Part shown: one piece after another, positions 13,401 to 25,400 of the stretch
Layout of the letters: each line of letters starts with the position of its first letter
Position numbering within the stretch: position 1 is the stretch's first letter
Source: Argyresthia goedartella
Taxonomy: Eukaryota > Arthropoda > Insecta > Lepidoptera > Argyresthiidae
DNA length: 64,000 bases
Direction: 5' to 3'
Assembly (NCBI GenBank): GCA_949825045.1
Contig: OX463815.1
Coordinates: forward strand, 28,883,356-28,947,355
Program-made: the position numbers and the translations under genes
Notes under the pieces: generated by a model
What the model was told of the DNA's origin: nothing
Databases searched by the model: none
Seen by the model: only the letters and a program-made list of their open reading frames with translations

Positions 13401-16400
13401 TCTAGATTATCTGCTATGTCATCAGTCCTGCACTTAACAATTGGCCCTACAATAGTTTTTGATAGGACTCCTGGTACATAGCAGTGTCTAATAAACAGTG
13501 TAGAAACATGGACAGGACTCTAGGCAAATAATCCCCGGCATACATTGCCGATGAAGATTTTGTCTAAACTGCTGGCCCTATGACGAAGACACTGGCGACC
13601 AAGCGGTCTTACTGACTGTTCCCTTTCGCTCGCAGGCCCTGAATAATGCATGGCGAGTTTCAACCTATTCCATGGCAAGCGTGTATCAATTTGAGTTCGA
13701 CTGAGTGTGTCGTTACCCGAGAGAAAGGTTGACTATTGCCCCCACTGTAAAGATATTTTTTCTAAAATGACAATGTTGGCACTTACCTCAGCCGCATACT
13801 GTATCCGGTGCACCAAGCATCCGGCGCTGACCTCCTTGCAAGCCTCGCACTCCACTGTCGTGTCCTTGTTGTCGCTCGCCCACAGCCACATCGCACACAG
13901 CTGAAGATGATTAAACATACACGTATAAGGCCGACTAATTCATAAACTACGAGGGTGGTCCCAGAAGTAAGCGGCCTAAAAAAGATACCACAAAATAATT
14001 TGCACAAAACTATTTTTTTTCTCAATATGGTCTCCCTTTAACGCAATATACTTTTCCCAGCGTTCGATAGCTTCGATATCCTGATATAGTGGTCTGTGTC
14101 AAGCTCCTCAAAATAGCCATCAACAGCAGACTCAACCAAACCCTCAATTATTGGTAAATCTTTTCCCGCCGAGCCACTTTTTCAAGTATGGAAACAGAAA
14201 ATAATCCGAGGGAGCTAGATCTGGCGAATAAGATGCATGGGGAAGCAATTCAAACGTCAACTCATTAATTTTTGATATTGCAATAGTGGACTTGTGAACC
14301 GCTGCATTGTCCTGAGGAAACAACACTTTCTTTTTCGCTAAATTCGGCCGTTTTGTCTTAATTTCTTCACTCAAACGCTCCAATAGTATTAACCCGCCGT
14401 TGATAGTTTCGCCGTTTTAAGATAATCAATAAAAATTATCCCATGCCCATCCCACAAAACTGACGCCATGACCTTGCCAGCAGATCAAACTGACTTCGCC
14501 TTCTTTGGAGCCGGTTCTCCCTTTTCAGTCCATTGTTTCGACTGTTCTTTAGTCTTATGTGAAGTGGTGGACCCATGTTTCGTCCATCGTGATGAATCGT
14601 CGTAAAGTCGGCGTTATTGCGTTGAAATTTCACTAAACACTGCATAGAAACTTCCTCACGTTGCTGCTTTTGTTTAATGGTGAGCAATCGCGGCACCCAT
14701 CTTGCGTACAGCTTTTTCATGATCAAGTTTTGAGTCAATATGCGATGTGTAGCACTTTTTGAAATCCCTACAATTTCTGCTAAGTTTTACTTTTAATTTA
14801 GCACTTTTAGTCTACGGTCTACCAATATTATTTTTTGCACTTTTTTCACTATTTCTGGTGTAGTCACTTCATTTGGTAGAACGCTGCGATATTCGTCTTG
14901 GCAGCTTGTTCAACCTCTTTTGAACTCAGTGACCCAATATTATATTACAGTGAATGAAGGATTCTACCAGAGTAGAATCCAGGTCAACTTTTAATAAGGG
15001 TTGGACTTAAACTTTTCAAATGAAAATATTGTATTTCATATCGATGACCAATTTTGTCCATGTTTGCAAAATCACTCAGATCAATCTCGATTAATAGCTA
15101 TGAAACAAAAACTAAAGAACGTAGATTCTTCTTTTTTCCAAATTTACGCGCCAATAGATTCAAATTCGAACTTTCGAATTTAAAAAAAAACAGCCAGTAT
15201 TGCTATCTATATGCCAGGCCAGCTACTTTTGGGACCGCCTACCTACTTAAATAAAGTGCAACTTAATGCTTGAAATCGCACAAGATTCTAAATTGAGTAG
15301 TTATGTTATGTCGTCTCGTCGTCTCTGTCTTGAACTAAAAGATTCGAACAGCTCACTCTCTCCTTAGCGAATGTCTTTAAGGTGACTTCGAATTCGGCAG
15401 CACTGCTGCGCAGAACTCATTTATGGTCTGTTGCGGCAACAATGACAATTCCCGGCAGCATTGCTGCGCAGCAATGTAGCTCTGTCGCCGCGACATACCA
15501 ATAGTGACGTGTGCGTGACAGAGATAGCGACAGCATTGATGCGGACGCACTGCTGCGTGCAGCCAAAGTTCAAATTTAAAGTTCAAGTTCAAGTTACTCA
15601 GAATCGATCAATTCTTGACGTGAAAGGTTGGGGATCGCCAACCACCTACTTTCTGTAATAGGACAATAAATGAGAAACGTTCATGATTCAGTAACTGGAC
15701 CGCACATGATCGATGAGACGCCTACTTCAAGCTGGAGTTTGAATTGGACTGTTTATAAGAATGACGGATGAGCTGAACATGACTCTTGCCCTATCAGTAT
15801 ATGTATCTCTGGACGTGTCTATAGTAGTGTCGTGGACGGTAATATCGTAGGAAAGTGAGGGACAGAGCTATGTAGCTCTGTACGGTACTACAAACACGTC
15901 CTCTCTCATTCTTCTAAAGAGCATACTCACCCCAGAGAGACAACCACTGGACTGGCACACATCTATCACGTGACAGCCCCAATCGAAGCAGTAGATGAAC
16001 TTCTTTCCGTTGAGCTTGCACAGTCGGCCGCACACCTGGGATGGACAGATACGTTGTTTCTAGCGTGTTGTTAGAAAAAGAACTAGCGACTTTTCAGGCA
16101 AACCAGTAGCCTTATTTTATTATGTATTTCTGATACGTGCGGCTAATATTCAAAATAGCGGCGCGTGATTGGCTGAAATTAGTTTAACCAATTTGTTAAC
16201 TCAACCAGCGCCCAGGAAACCGGGCGTTAGTAATTCAAATCAAAAACTATTTCTATTTCAAACAACTGAACTTCGACCAGTAAGGTAATAATAATAATAA
16301 TAATAATAATACCTTGGACACTATTTACACACATTGATCTAGCCCCAAACTAGGATTCCCTGTATCTTGGGTACTAGACAACGATGCACATACTTATATA

Positions 16401-19400
16401 GATAAATATTATACTTAGATAGATAAACAACCATGACTAGGGTACAAACATCCGTTCTCATCAAACAAATATTTGCCCCCACCGGGACTCGAACCCGGGA
16501 CCTTTGGCTTCGTAGGCAGGGTCACTGCCGACTCGGCCATTCGGGTCGTCAAAGGTGTCATTAGATAATTATAAAAAAATACTTGTACTAAACAGGAAAC
16601 AAAATAGAAACAACTTTAGGGTCTAAAAAATATGTTTATTTTATTATTATAATCATAATCTTTGGATACTTGTTGAGCAGGTTTTTTCAAAATCCAGTAG
16701 ATGGGCGCTTTTTTTTCTTTCGTGCCTGATGAATATGGCAAATAGGTATGGATGTTGTTTGAATGATTTGAAAGTGCGTGATTGTAGGATGCAAAGGGAG
16801 TCCAAGTGCTCCTTATACGCCGATGATCAAGTTGTTCTTACTAGTCGGTGGATGAGCTGCATGAGATGGTAACTTTCATGAACGAATCAGTTAAGAAAAC
16901 AGGTCACTATAATTTAAAATATCAAAAATAGTGACACCTGTCAAAAATTATGAAAGCTGACAAATTAGTGACAGTTGTCAAAAGTTTAATTAAGGTAGGA
17001 AGGTAGGAAGATATTATGTGCCACCCCATCTTAGAAAAGACATGTTATTATTAATGACATGCATGGCAATGCTGTGCCCCCTGCCACCCCATCTGCCCCT
17101 TCCATAGACAAATGTTCGTACCCATTATCACGCCGACCGCACCTGGCCATGTGACAAATACCTGTCATTTTTCCGTTTCTGACGACACTACGAATCTAAC
17201 CTACTCAGACTAAATCTGACAAATGATATAGATCTGTATCAAACTACAGATTTTGACTTCGTCCAAAGGAAGGAAAAAATTTAAAATGTATTACTTACTT
17301 TCCATAATGTTATTTAGAGTAGCCCCAATTGTGTGCAGTGTGTATCTATGTTGAGTACCCTTGTCAAGTTACCAATGGGGATCAAAAAGTCAAAATAGTT
17401 CCACGTAGAGCAAGCTAATAGTTTGTAACACAGAGAAAGCCAGTAAATGAAGGTTAAGCAGAGTTTTGGATCAAAATGAATTGTCTGATTCAAATCTGAT
17501 TCAAATGTCTGCAGTGCATCGGGGATGTTTGCCGAAGAGCGTACTGCGGATTTTTACGCCATAATAAGAGCAAGAACAGCATCCCTGATGTACCGTATGC
17601 GGGGTAGCGCCAACTCCATCCTGAACATTATTGCGAATGGGATAGATTGTCCAATCCGGTGTCACTGGGTAAACATTCACATGACATCAAATAGACCATG
17701 AAAAGCCCGGTAGATTGGGGTCTGATAGTCTGTCCTATTTATGGACTTGCATATTTTATTTTATCTAATGTAATTTAAGTTAACTTATTTATAAGTATAA
17801 AAAGAAAAATGTACCTATGGATCTAAGTTATCCGAAATAAAAAAATATATAAAAAAACTCTCTCTGCCTCCAGTGCATTCAGTGCCTTCTACCAAAGAGT
17901 TTTGCGTATTCATCCCCGATGAGTCACCCCTTGTAGCCTCACCTCATTGCAGAGCAGCTCCGTGTCGAGCGAGCGCTGCTGCGCGCGCACCGTGAGCGGC
18001 GGCGGCGGCGCGGCCCCGCTGAGCAGGCGCTCCCACGCCGCCGCGCCCACAGCCTGCAGCGGCATGTAGCGCGCGCCGTGCCCCAGCAGGTGCAGCGCCA
18101 CGTGGTAGCCGGAGATGCAGTCGTCTGCGCAACCGATAAGCGTTTAAGCCGACATGAAAACACAGGACAGAACGGGACAAAAATGCGCGTTCTTTTCTGT
18201 GAATTCGTCTATGTCTTCGTGTCGAGTCTCTGTCTTGTATCGCGCCACAGATCCGGGGAAGAATCCATAGAGGATACGTTTTGAAATATATTAGTGGCTA
18301 TGCAAGCTGTAGACCTCGGGAGTGCCGCTTTCTTTTAATAACACATACAAACTTATGAATGCACCTGGTTAAGTACATGGAGTATCAAAGTAAGCGCACC
18401 AATAACTTTGAATTACGAGAATCAGATAGAAATACGGCCTGTAGAGAATAACATCCGGACATACGAAAGCATTTTTGCCCAATCCTGGACGGAGGCTCTT
18501 CGCTCGCTCGGTCAATATACCTACATATCTATATAAGTTTAGAATATAGAAGTTCAAAACATATAAAATCAGAATAAATTATGTAAATGATGAATCTTTA
18601 AAGTCATTTGATATACATTAAAAATCCATAAACTTGGAATACACAATATTCAAAATATATATTGTCAAAACTTATAATGATTGAAATTCATAATGATTAT
18701 TAAAGCACGTAACGAAATGTGGTATTTTTCTGCTTTTATCACTACAATTCTAAAGTTATTGTACATCAAACTACATAATCTAAAAGATATTTCCTCTAGG
18801 ATTCCAGCAAAATTCTCTTGATTCCTTTAGGTTTCAGTTGAATGATCGTCAATTGATACGACGCCGTTTTTTGATGATTTATTTGTGCTATTTCTGTGTA
18901 TTCTTGTCAATAATAAAAAAATACAGATTCTATTTTTGTATTCTTATAGCTTTTGTAGCCATCCAATAGTGACCGTTTTCATCAAGTAGGGCATACCAGC
19001 GGGCGGCCGGCCGCCCCCGGCTGCGCAATCGTATCGCCTGGCTATATAGGCTGCGCTCTTGTGACGAATACTATAGTATGCGTTGGCGACAGAGTGGTAA
19101 AGCTAGGAATGCAGATGTTCAAAATGTATAATGAAACATGTAGGAGGATATTATAAATTATTGAATTAATTCAAATATTGAAATAAAAAATTCACGAAAT
19201 TTAAGTGGGGGGTTGAGGTAGGTAAAGGCTAAAGAGGGGGTGAGCGAAGCGCAGCCCTTCAGCCTTCGTGTTAGGTTGACATGAAAGAATATTAAAAAAA
19301 AGTTGCTGACCAAAATAAAAAAGGGGCAATTTAGTATTTTTCTTGGAAACGCAGAATGGAGAATGAAATAACTGGCTAAAAGTGGGCACAATTGCCTCTG

Positions 19401-22400
19401 CTAAAATAGGCGTGACGCTATGTTATGTAATTGAGAGGTCTTACTCATAATTTAAGGGGTTGTCAGGGACATAATTTTAAACAATTTTCACTAAAACCAA
19501 TTTGATCAGATCAACAAAAGAATAAAAAACATAATTATTTTAATTGAATGTATGCATTACGTACTTTCTGGATTTTGATTGTTAAGCCCCTTATAAGTAT
19601 TGTGTTTTGATTTTATATATTTCGAACTTATACATTGTAAAAATATGCAATTTCATCATGTGCTTTGAGCATTATGCATAATTAATAGTTATATCGTTCA
19701 GACAATATTTATTCTGATTATATCGATTGTAAACTTATATATTTAAATTTTATTTATTTCAATATGTACCCGTCTCAGAAACGGCCGCCGGATCACCGGA
19801 TGGCCGCGACTGTCACCCATCCGTTCATCAAGAGACAGAAAGCTTATTCGAAGAGTCTGAGGTAAAAGGGGAGACCGCGACCAGGATCGGCCGACGGACT
19901 GGCGGAATGGTTGGCAAGAGTAGTGTAAACCGACCAACCGACGCGGCCGTCTCTGCGGCGGTTCTTAGATAGAATGTGTATGAGAAACTCCCGCATGTCA
20001 CAGGCTGGTAAGGTAAGGTCACTGCCCTGGTAAACGGCACAACCAACTCACACCAAGCCAACTGAAACGCACCGTTTACTAGTTTGTACTTAGAGTTTAA
20101 TAATAATAATACCTTGGACACTATTTACACACATTGATCTAGCCCCAAACTAGGATTCCCTGTATCTTGGGTACTAGACAACGATACACATACTTATATA
20201 GATAAATATTATACATAGATAGATAAACAACCATGACTAGGGTACAAACATCTGTTCTCATCAAACAAGTATTTGCCCCCACCGGGACTCGAACCCGTTT
20301 GGCAAACTGTCGATCATACTTATGAGACACGGTACTCAAGCTGCATGACGACGGGTCGTACTAATGGCTGTAATTCCACTAAAGAGTAGCCAAATTTGCA
20401 GTTGATAAAAAGCGCACCGTTCGTTTATGCGGCAATCGCTGCGATTAACGCATTGCGTCAGACGCACATATTTTTGTTGTATGTAAAGCAATGAGCCTAC
20501 TTTTTTTTGCGTTGAACGCGCGGCAATCGCAGCGTTAGACGCAACCCGTCAAACGCACAAAAAAATCAGTGTTCTATGGTGCCATTGTTTATCGGTGAAT
20601 CGCTTCCGCAACGCAAGCGACGAAAGGGTCATCCTCTAATAATAACAAAAAACCTGCTATTTCTCTTTTTCTGGATAACATTTTGCAACTAAATATACTG
20701 TAGGTACTGTCTGCTGTGCCGCAGCGTTGATCGGAGAACATTTTTAAAGGCAGCGTGTAACGGAACGTCCTACACATGATGTTTATGCTCCATAAAGAAC
20801 TTTGCGTTTAAAGTGTGCGTTTAACGCAAAAATCAATTGCCATTTACTGCGACGCAAACGCGGCAAGCGGAGTGCGTTTAACGCATGCGTTTATCGTTAC
20901 GACCGCTGCGTTAACGAACGGTGCGCTTAACCGTTTAGGAAGATAGGTGAAATAGTTACCATCAGAATCAGTCAGAATCGAAGTAATCTCGTCGTCACTC
21001 TCGACGAAATACCGCGTGAAGAATTTACTGCACTTTGAGTTCCCCGAGTGGACCAGGTACGGGTCCTGTGCACTGACAGGGCATTCCGACAGGGTCTTGG
21101 AAGTGTTGTCATGGACTGAGATTGTCTTGAGACTACCGTCGTCCAACATCTCAGTGATTCGGTATTCAGACTCGCTGTTCTGGTCCGCTTCCAGGGACAT
21201 GCTCGCGCTCTTCAGATCCTCACTGGAGGCCGGGGAGGCGGGCCGCGGGTTGATCTGATTGTGCGCTCGCAGAACCACGCTCTCCACAGGAGGCGACTTA
21301 GGTCGCTTAGGCATCCCCTTGACTGTGCTTCCTATGAAGTATTTCCTGTTGCTTCTCAACACTCTGAAAGGTACAATGTTTTCGTTGTTCTCTTCCGAGA
21401 ATTCGTACTTTTTGTCGGCGAGCCGCCGCTTGCGGAACATACTGAGCTTTTCGCACTTGGTCTCGGCTTCCTCGACAAACTCGTAAGCTTTGTCGGCGAT
21501 AGTTCGGTGGGTTTCGTTGAATCGCGACATGCTCTCCGCGGGCCTCCGCCGAGGCGACCTCAGGGGGGGGCTTATTAGCGTCCTGATTGACGGTGATGGC
21601 CCTTCCCACTCTTCCATGAGATTGTGTGATATTGAAGACGCCTGAATGCAGAGCTCCTGGCCCATCATTTCCGGTATCTGCACAGGTTTCGACAGTTGGT
21701 AGGGTTCAACTTCCAAGTCCGAAAAGTCTGCTAGAATGTTCTGCACGACATTGTTTTGATACTGAGGCGATTGGAAAGGCGCTGAAATGTCTGAATCTGG
21801 TGTGCTCGGGTTTGTCTCCATTGAATTGATAATCTCTTCTTTATCGATTGAAATTCTTCTTTCATCACTGATTGCTCTCTTGTTCTGGTTGGGTTTGACC
21901 AGGTCTATCTCTAGTATATGAATGAAATCCGTGTATATGATGATCTGGTTGGTATAGGCTAGCTGGACAACAGGCTCGTACACACTAGAGTCGGATGTGC
22001 AGAAGAACTTCGTGTGTATCGCGAAGTTGTGCTCCAGGCATCTTTTTCCCCAGTTCAGATCATCTGCAAGTAACATGGATAAAGAATCATTATACATACC
22101 TTAGGGTGCCGTAATAATAATTAAACTTTACATTTTATGTTCAGAGACCAACATAGCAAGTACCTAACAAATATTTTATTTACCTTCAAATGTTGTGTAG
22201 TGTATGCACACCTGAACCCTACTTACATCTATAAATAGCCTCTTTATTATGATTCATGACTCAATATACAACTGTCTTTCGAACATGTGACTGCCTCATT
22301 CCACACCTAATAGGCCGATCCTTACATGGCGACCGGGCCAGGCCAGCCTACCTCTCGCGAGGTAGTGCTGTGCCGAATGGCGATTAAATAAATTCAAATA

Positions 22401-25400
22401 ATATTTAAATAATACTTGAAGAACTTGGAAACGAGAAATATAACGAAGATAAATATATAGAGAAAAAGAACGGGATGACCTATGAAGAGATTAGCGGATT
22501 GCAGCCAGAAGAAGACGGATAAATAGAAGAAAGAAGATAATTATAGAAGAAAGAATATATTTACACAAGAAGAGAAAAGAAAATATTACAGAAGATTTGT
22601 GCTGCCGGGTGCCGGGCGATTTCCTAAGCCTGATGATGTGGAAGCAGGGCGCTGGGCGTAACCGTACGGGTCAAGTGAGGCGCAGCTGGGAGATGTACGG
22701 TTCCCAGGATGTGCTGACTCCGAGCGAGCTGCGTGCGACACGGGCGATGACGTCGTGGCGTCAATGTGTTTTTTGGACAATGGGTTTTATTATACGTATG
22801 ACATGTAAGTAAATTAAATTATTTGTCGATTAGTATATTTAAGTTTTGGCTAGATTCTGTATTGTCAAAGGGTTGACGATACGATCAATATTAATATAAT
22901 TATTTTTCCAAATGAAGATTGCATGAAGTAACTAAAATAGTATTATGATGAATGGCATAGAACGAAAAGTTAGTAGTACAGTATAGTCAGCAAGAGAAGT
23001 GTGAATGAACGATTGATATTATTTTTTAGGAATGGAGATATTTTTGAAAGCCGAAAAGTAAATAAGTTAGACACGAGTTATTTGGGATGAGATGATTTGA
23101 CAGTATTTTTTTATTTTTGAGGAGATTTTGAAAAATCTGGGAATAATGTGATAAAAAGTGTGAAGTATGAAGTTGAAAGTTTTGTTATTTTTTTGTTTTA
23201 TAACCGCTAGTATTTTTTTTATATTGCATCATAATTCTGATTTACTCCAAATGTACAATCAAGTACATAAATGATTCAGTTGTTCATTTGACTTGGTAAC
23301 AGTCAAAGTTATTCAAAAGTTAAGTATAGAAATTCAATCCAGTGTTCGCAGGCGAACCAAATATGGACATGCTACACTGCAGAAGAAACCAAATTAGATT
23401 AGAACATAACACATGTTTTGATTACAGAGAAACAGAATTGTTATTATAATAATTAGTAGTTCATGTTACCGCAGTGCGACTTGTATAGAGCGAAAGATTT
23501 TAGTTTCATGCGACTAATATGGAAGATACATAAAAGGTGATGGATGATTGATAGCGAGTTTAGGGTACCGCAGAGAGATTAAGTATGAAACCATTTTCAA
23601 GTTATAATACGGAATGAATTTGAATAGTATGGGATGTATAAATTTCATATTGTGTATGTATGTACAAAATATTTAGTATGCAAAAGAAGTTCAGCTTTAA
23701 TCACAGATATACTTAAAAAAAAACGTACGACGGAACCACTAACGTTAGTTTATCATAAAAGTTTGTTTAGAAATTGTACTTGCATTTATTTTACAGATTG
23801 CATTCGAGTTTATTAATAGAATTATAGTCTGACCAGCGGATATGGTCACTTCGGATTCGGATACTTCATAAAAGTGAGAAAATATTGGTTGATAGTGAGA
23901 GTTGAAAAGTATGAAAATGAAATGGAACGAAAAGTTAACCACTGATGTGAAGATTTATTTAATATTTGCAAGTTTTAAGTTATGTTATGTGAGTACGTAT
24001 TACCTAAGAAAGTTATATTTTTGTTTGGATTTGGGAATGTAGATTATTGTTGTCGTTAGGAATAAAAAGTATGAATTTGAGAGAAGGTATGGAATGTGCA
24101 GGATAGGTTACTCTAGGCCACAGAGTAAGTTAGTTGGGAACACTTCGTTTGTTAAGTTTTCGAGAAAAGTTGGACTGATCATCCAATCTTTACAGAATAT
24201 CTTAAAACTCGAAGGATTCGTATGGATTGAGTTTAAGTTATGGTTTTAGTGTGGTACGTGACTATTGGCGAGACAATTATGTTATTGTACAATCATCAAA
24301 GTCAAAAGGTACAAGGTACAAGGCACGAATCCTTCCTTTTCGATCATGATGTGGACGAGTTTCCTTCGTGAGAAAGTTGGATATCGATGACCTAATAAGC
24401 TCGCGAGCAGGCTCAGGCAGGTAGACCTGGAGCCAGGTACTAGTAGTCTATGTATTTAAGTATTATTATAAAAAGTACCTATAAATGTGCACTCACTACA
24501 TGTGAATATTAAGGGTCCGGATCCCGATAATTAAAGTACCTATATGAAGTGATAAGGAGATTATAATAAAGACTTTGTTTGAAAGAGATTGTTTATGAAA
24601 AGAAAAGTACATTTTGATGGGTTTTGAAAAGATGGTTATTATATTATGTTTATGTAGAGTGTTTTTTTGGATAAGAAAGTAATAATGAGATTTATGACAA
24701 ATATAAAAATGGTATTCACTAGATATATGAAAAAAAAAAAAAGAAGTTTGAATAAAACATAGACAAAGAGTTATTTGTTAGTGTTGTAGTTAGTAATTTT
24801 GAGAGTATGATAGTAAATTAGAAGTATTGTTTTTGTTATTGAGAGCATGTACTTAAGTAGAGATTAAAGTCTGTTTTTGTTGTCTGGTATGCAAGTAAGA
24901 AAATGAATGAGTTTAAATATTGCTGAAAGAGAAAGCAAAAATAAATAAATGTTATTGTCGCCAACCCTACCCCTAAAACAGATAGATATTTTAGTTTCGT
25001 GTATTTACTTGTGTATGTACTTATTCGTTTATTTCGTGTATTCAAAATTAGTTTTAGAAAATACATAACCTGATGTTCTTATGTAATCATTATCAATGTA
25101 CTTTAATGAAGTTGTTTAAAAATAGGTGTTAAAAAGGGGTGAGAAATAGTAATAAATGGTTATAGTTGATTTTGATAGTATTGAAAAAATTGTATCCAGC
25201 AAACAAAAATATAAAAGGTTTTCATTTGTTATATTTTTTTACAGATTTTAAATTTTCAATTGATATTTTACACAGGTGATTTATTTTATTGTTATTTTTA
25301 CAGAAATTAGTTACTTATTAGATTGTTGTTTTGATGTTATTAGATCTAAATTGTTAAATGTCATAAAAATTATATGCATATTTTTTACTTTCAAAAAAGG

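Noticed and set aside
16480..16553. tRNA gene (A and B boxes present)
   Set aside because: No acceptor-stem pairing, and the sequence continues into a SINE body with a (TAA)n tail; truncated copies exist at 20101 and 54031.
17910..18180. Alternative frames of 63-78 codons in the G+C-rich exon 6 region
   Set aside because: Arg/Ala-rich frames arise from base composition; only the frame with LTVRAQQRSLDTELLCNE joins in phase with the DCAF15 exons.
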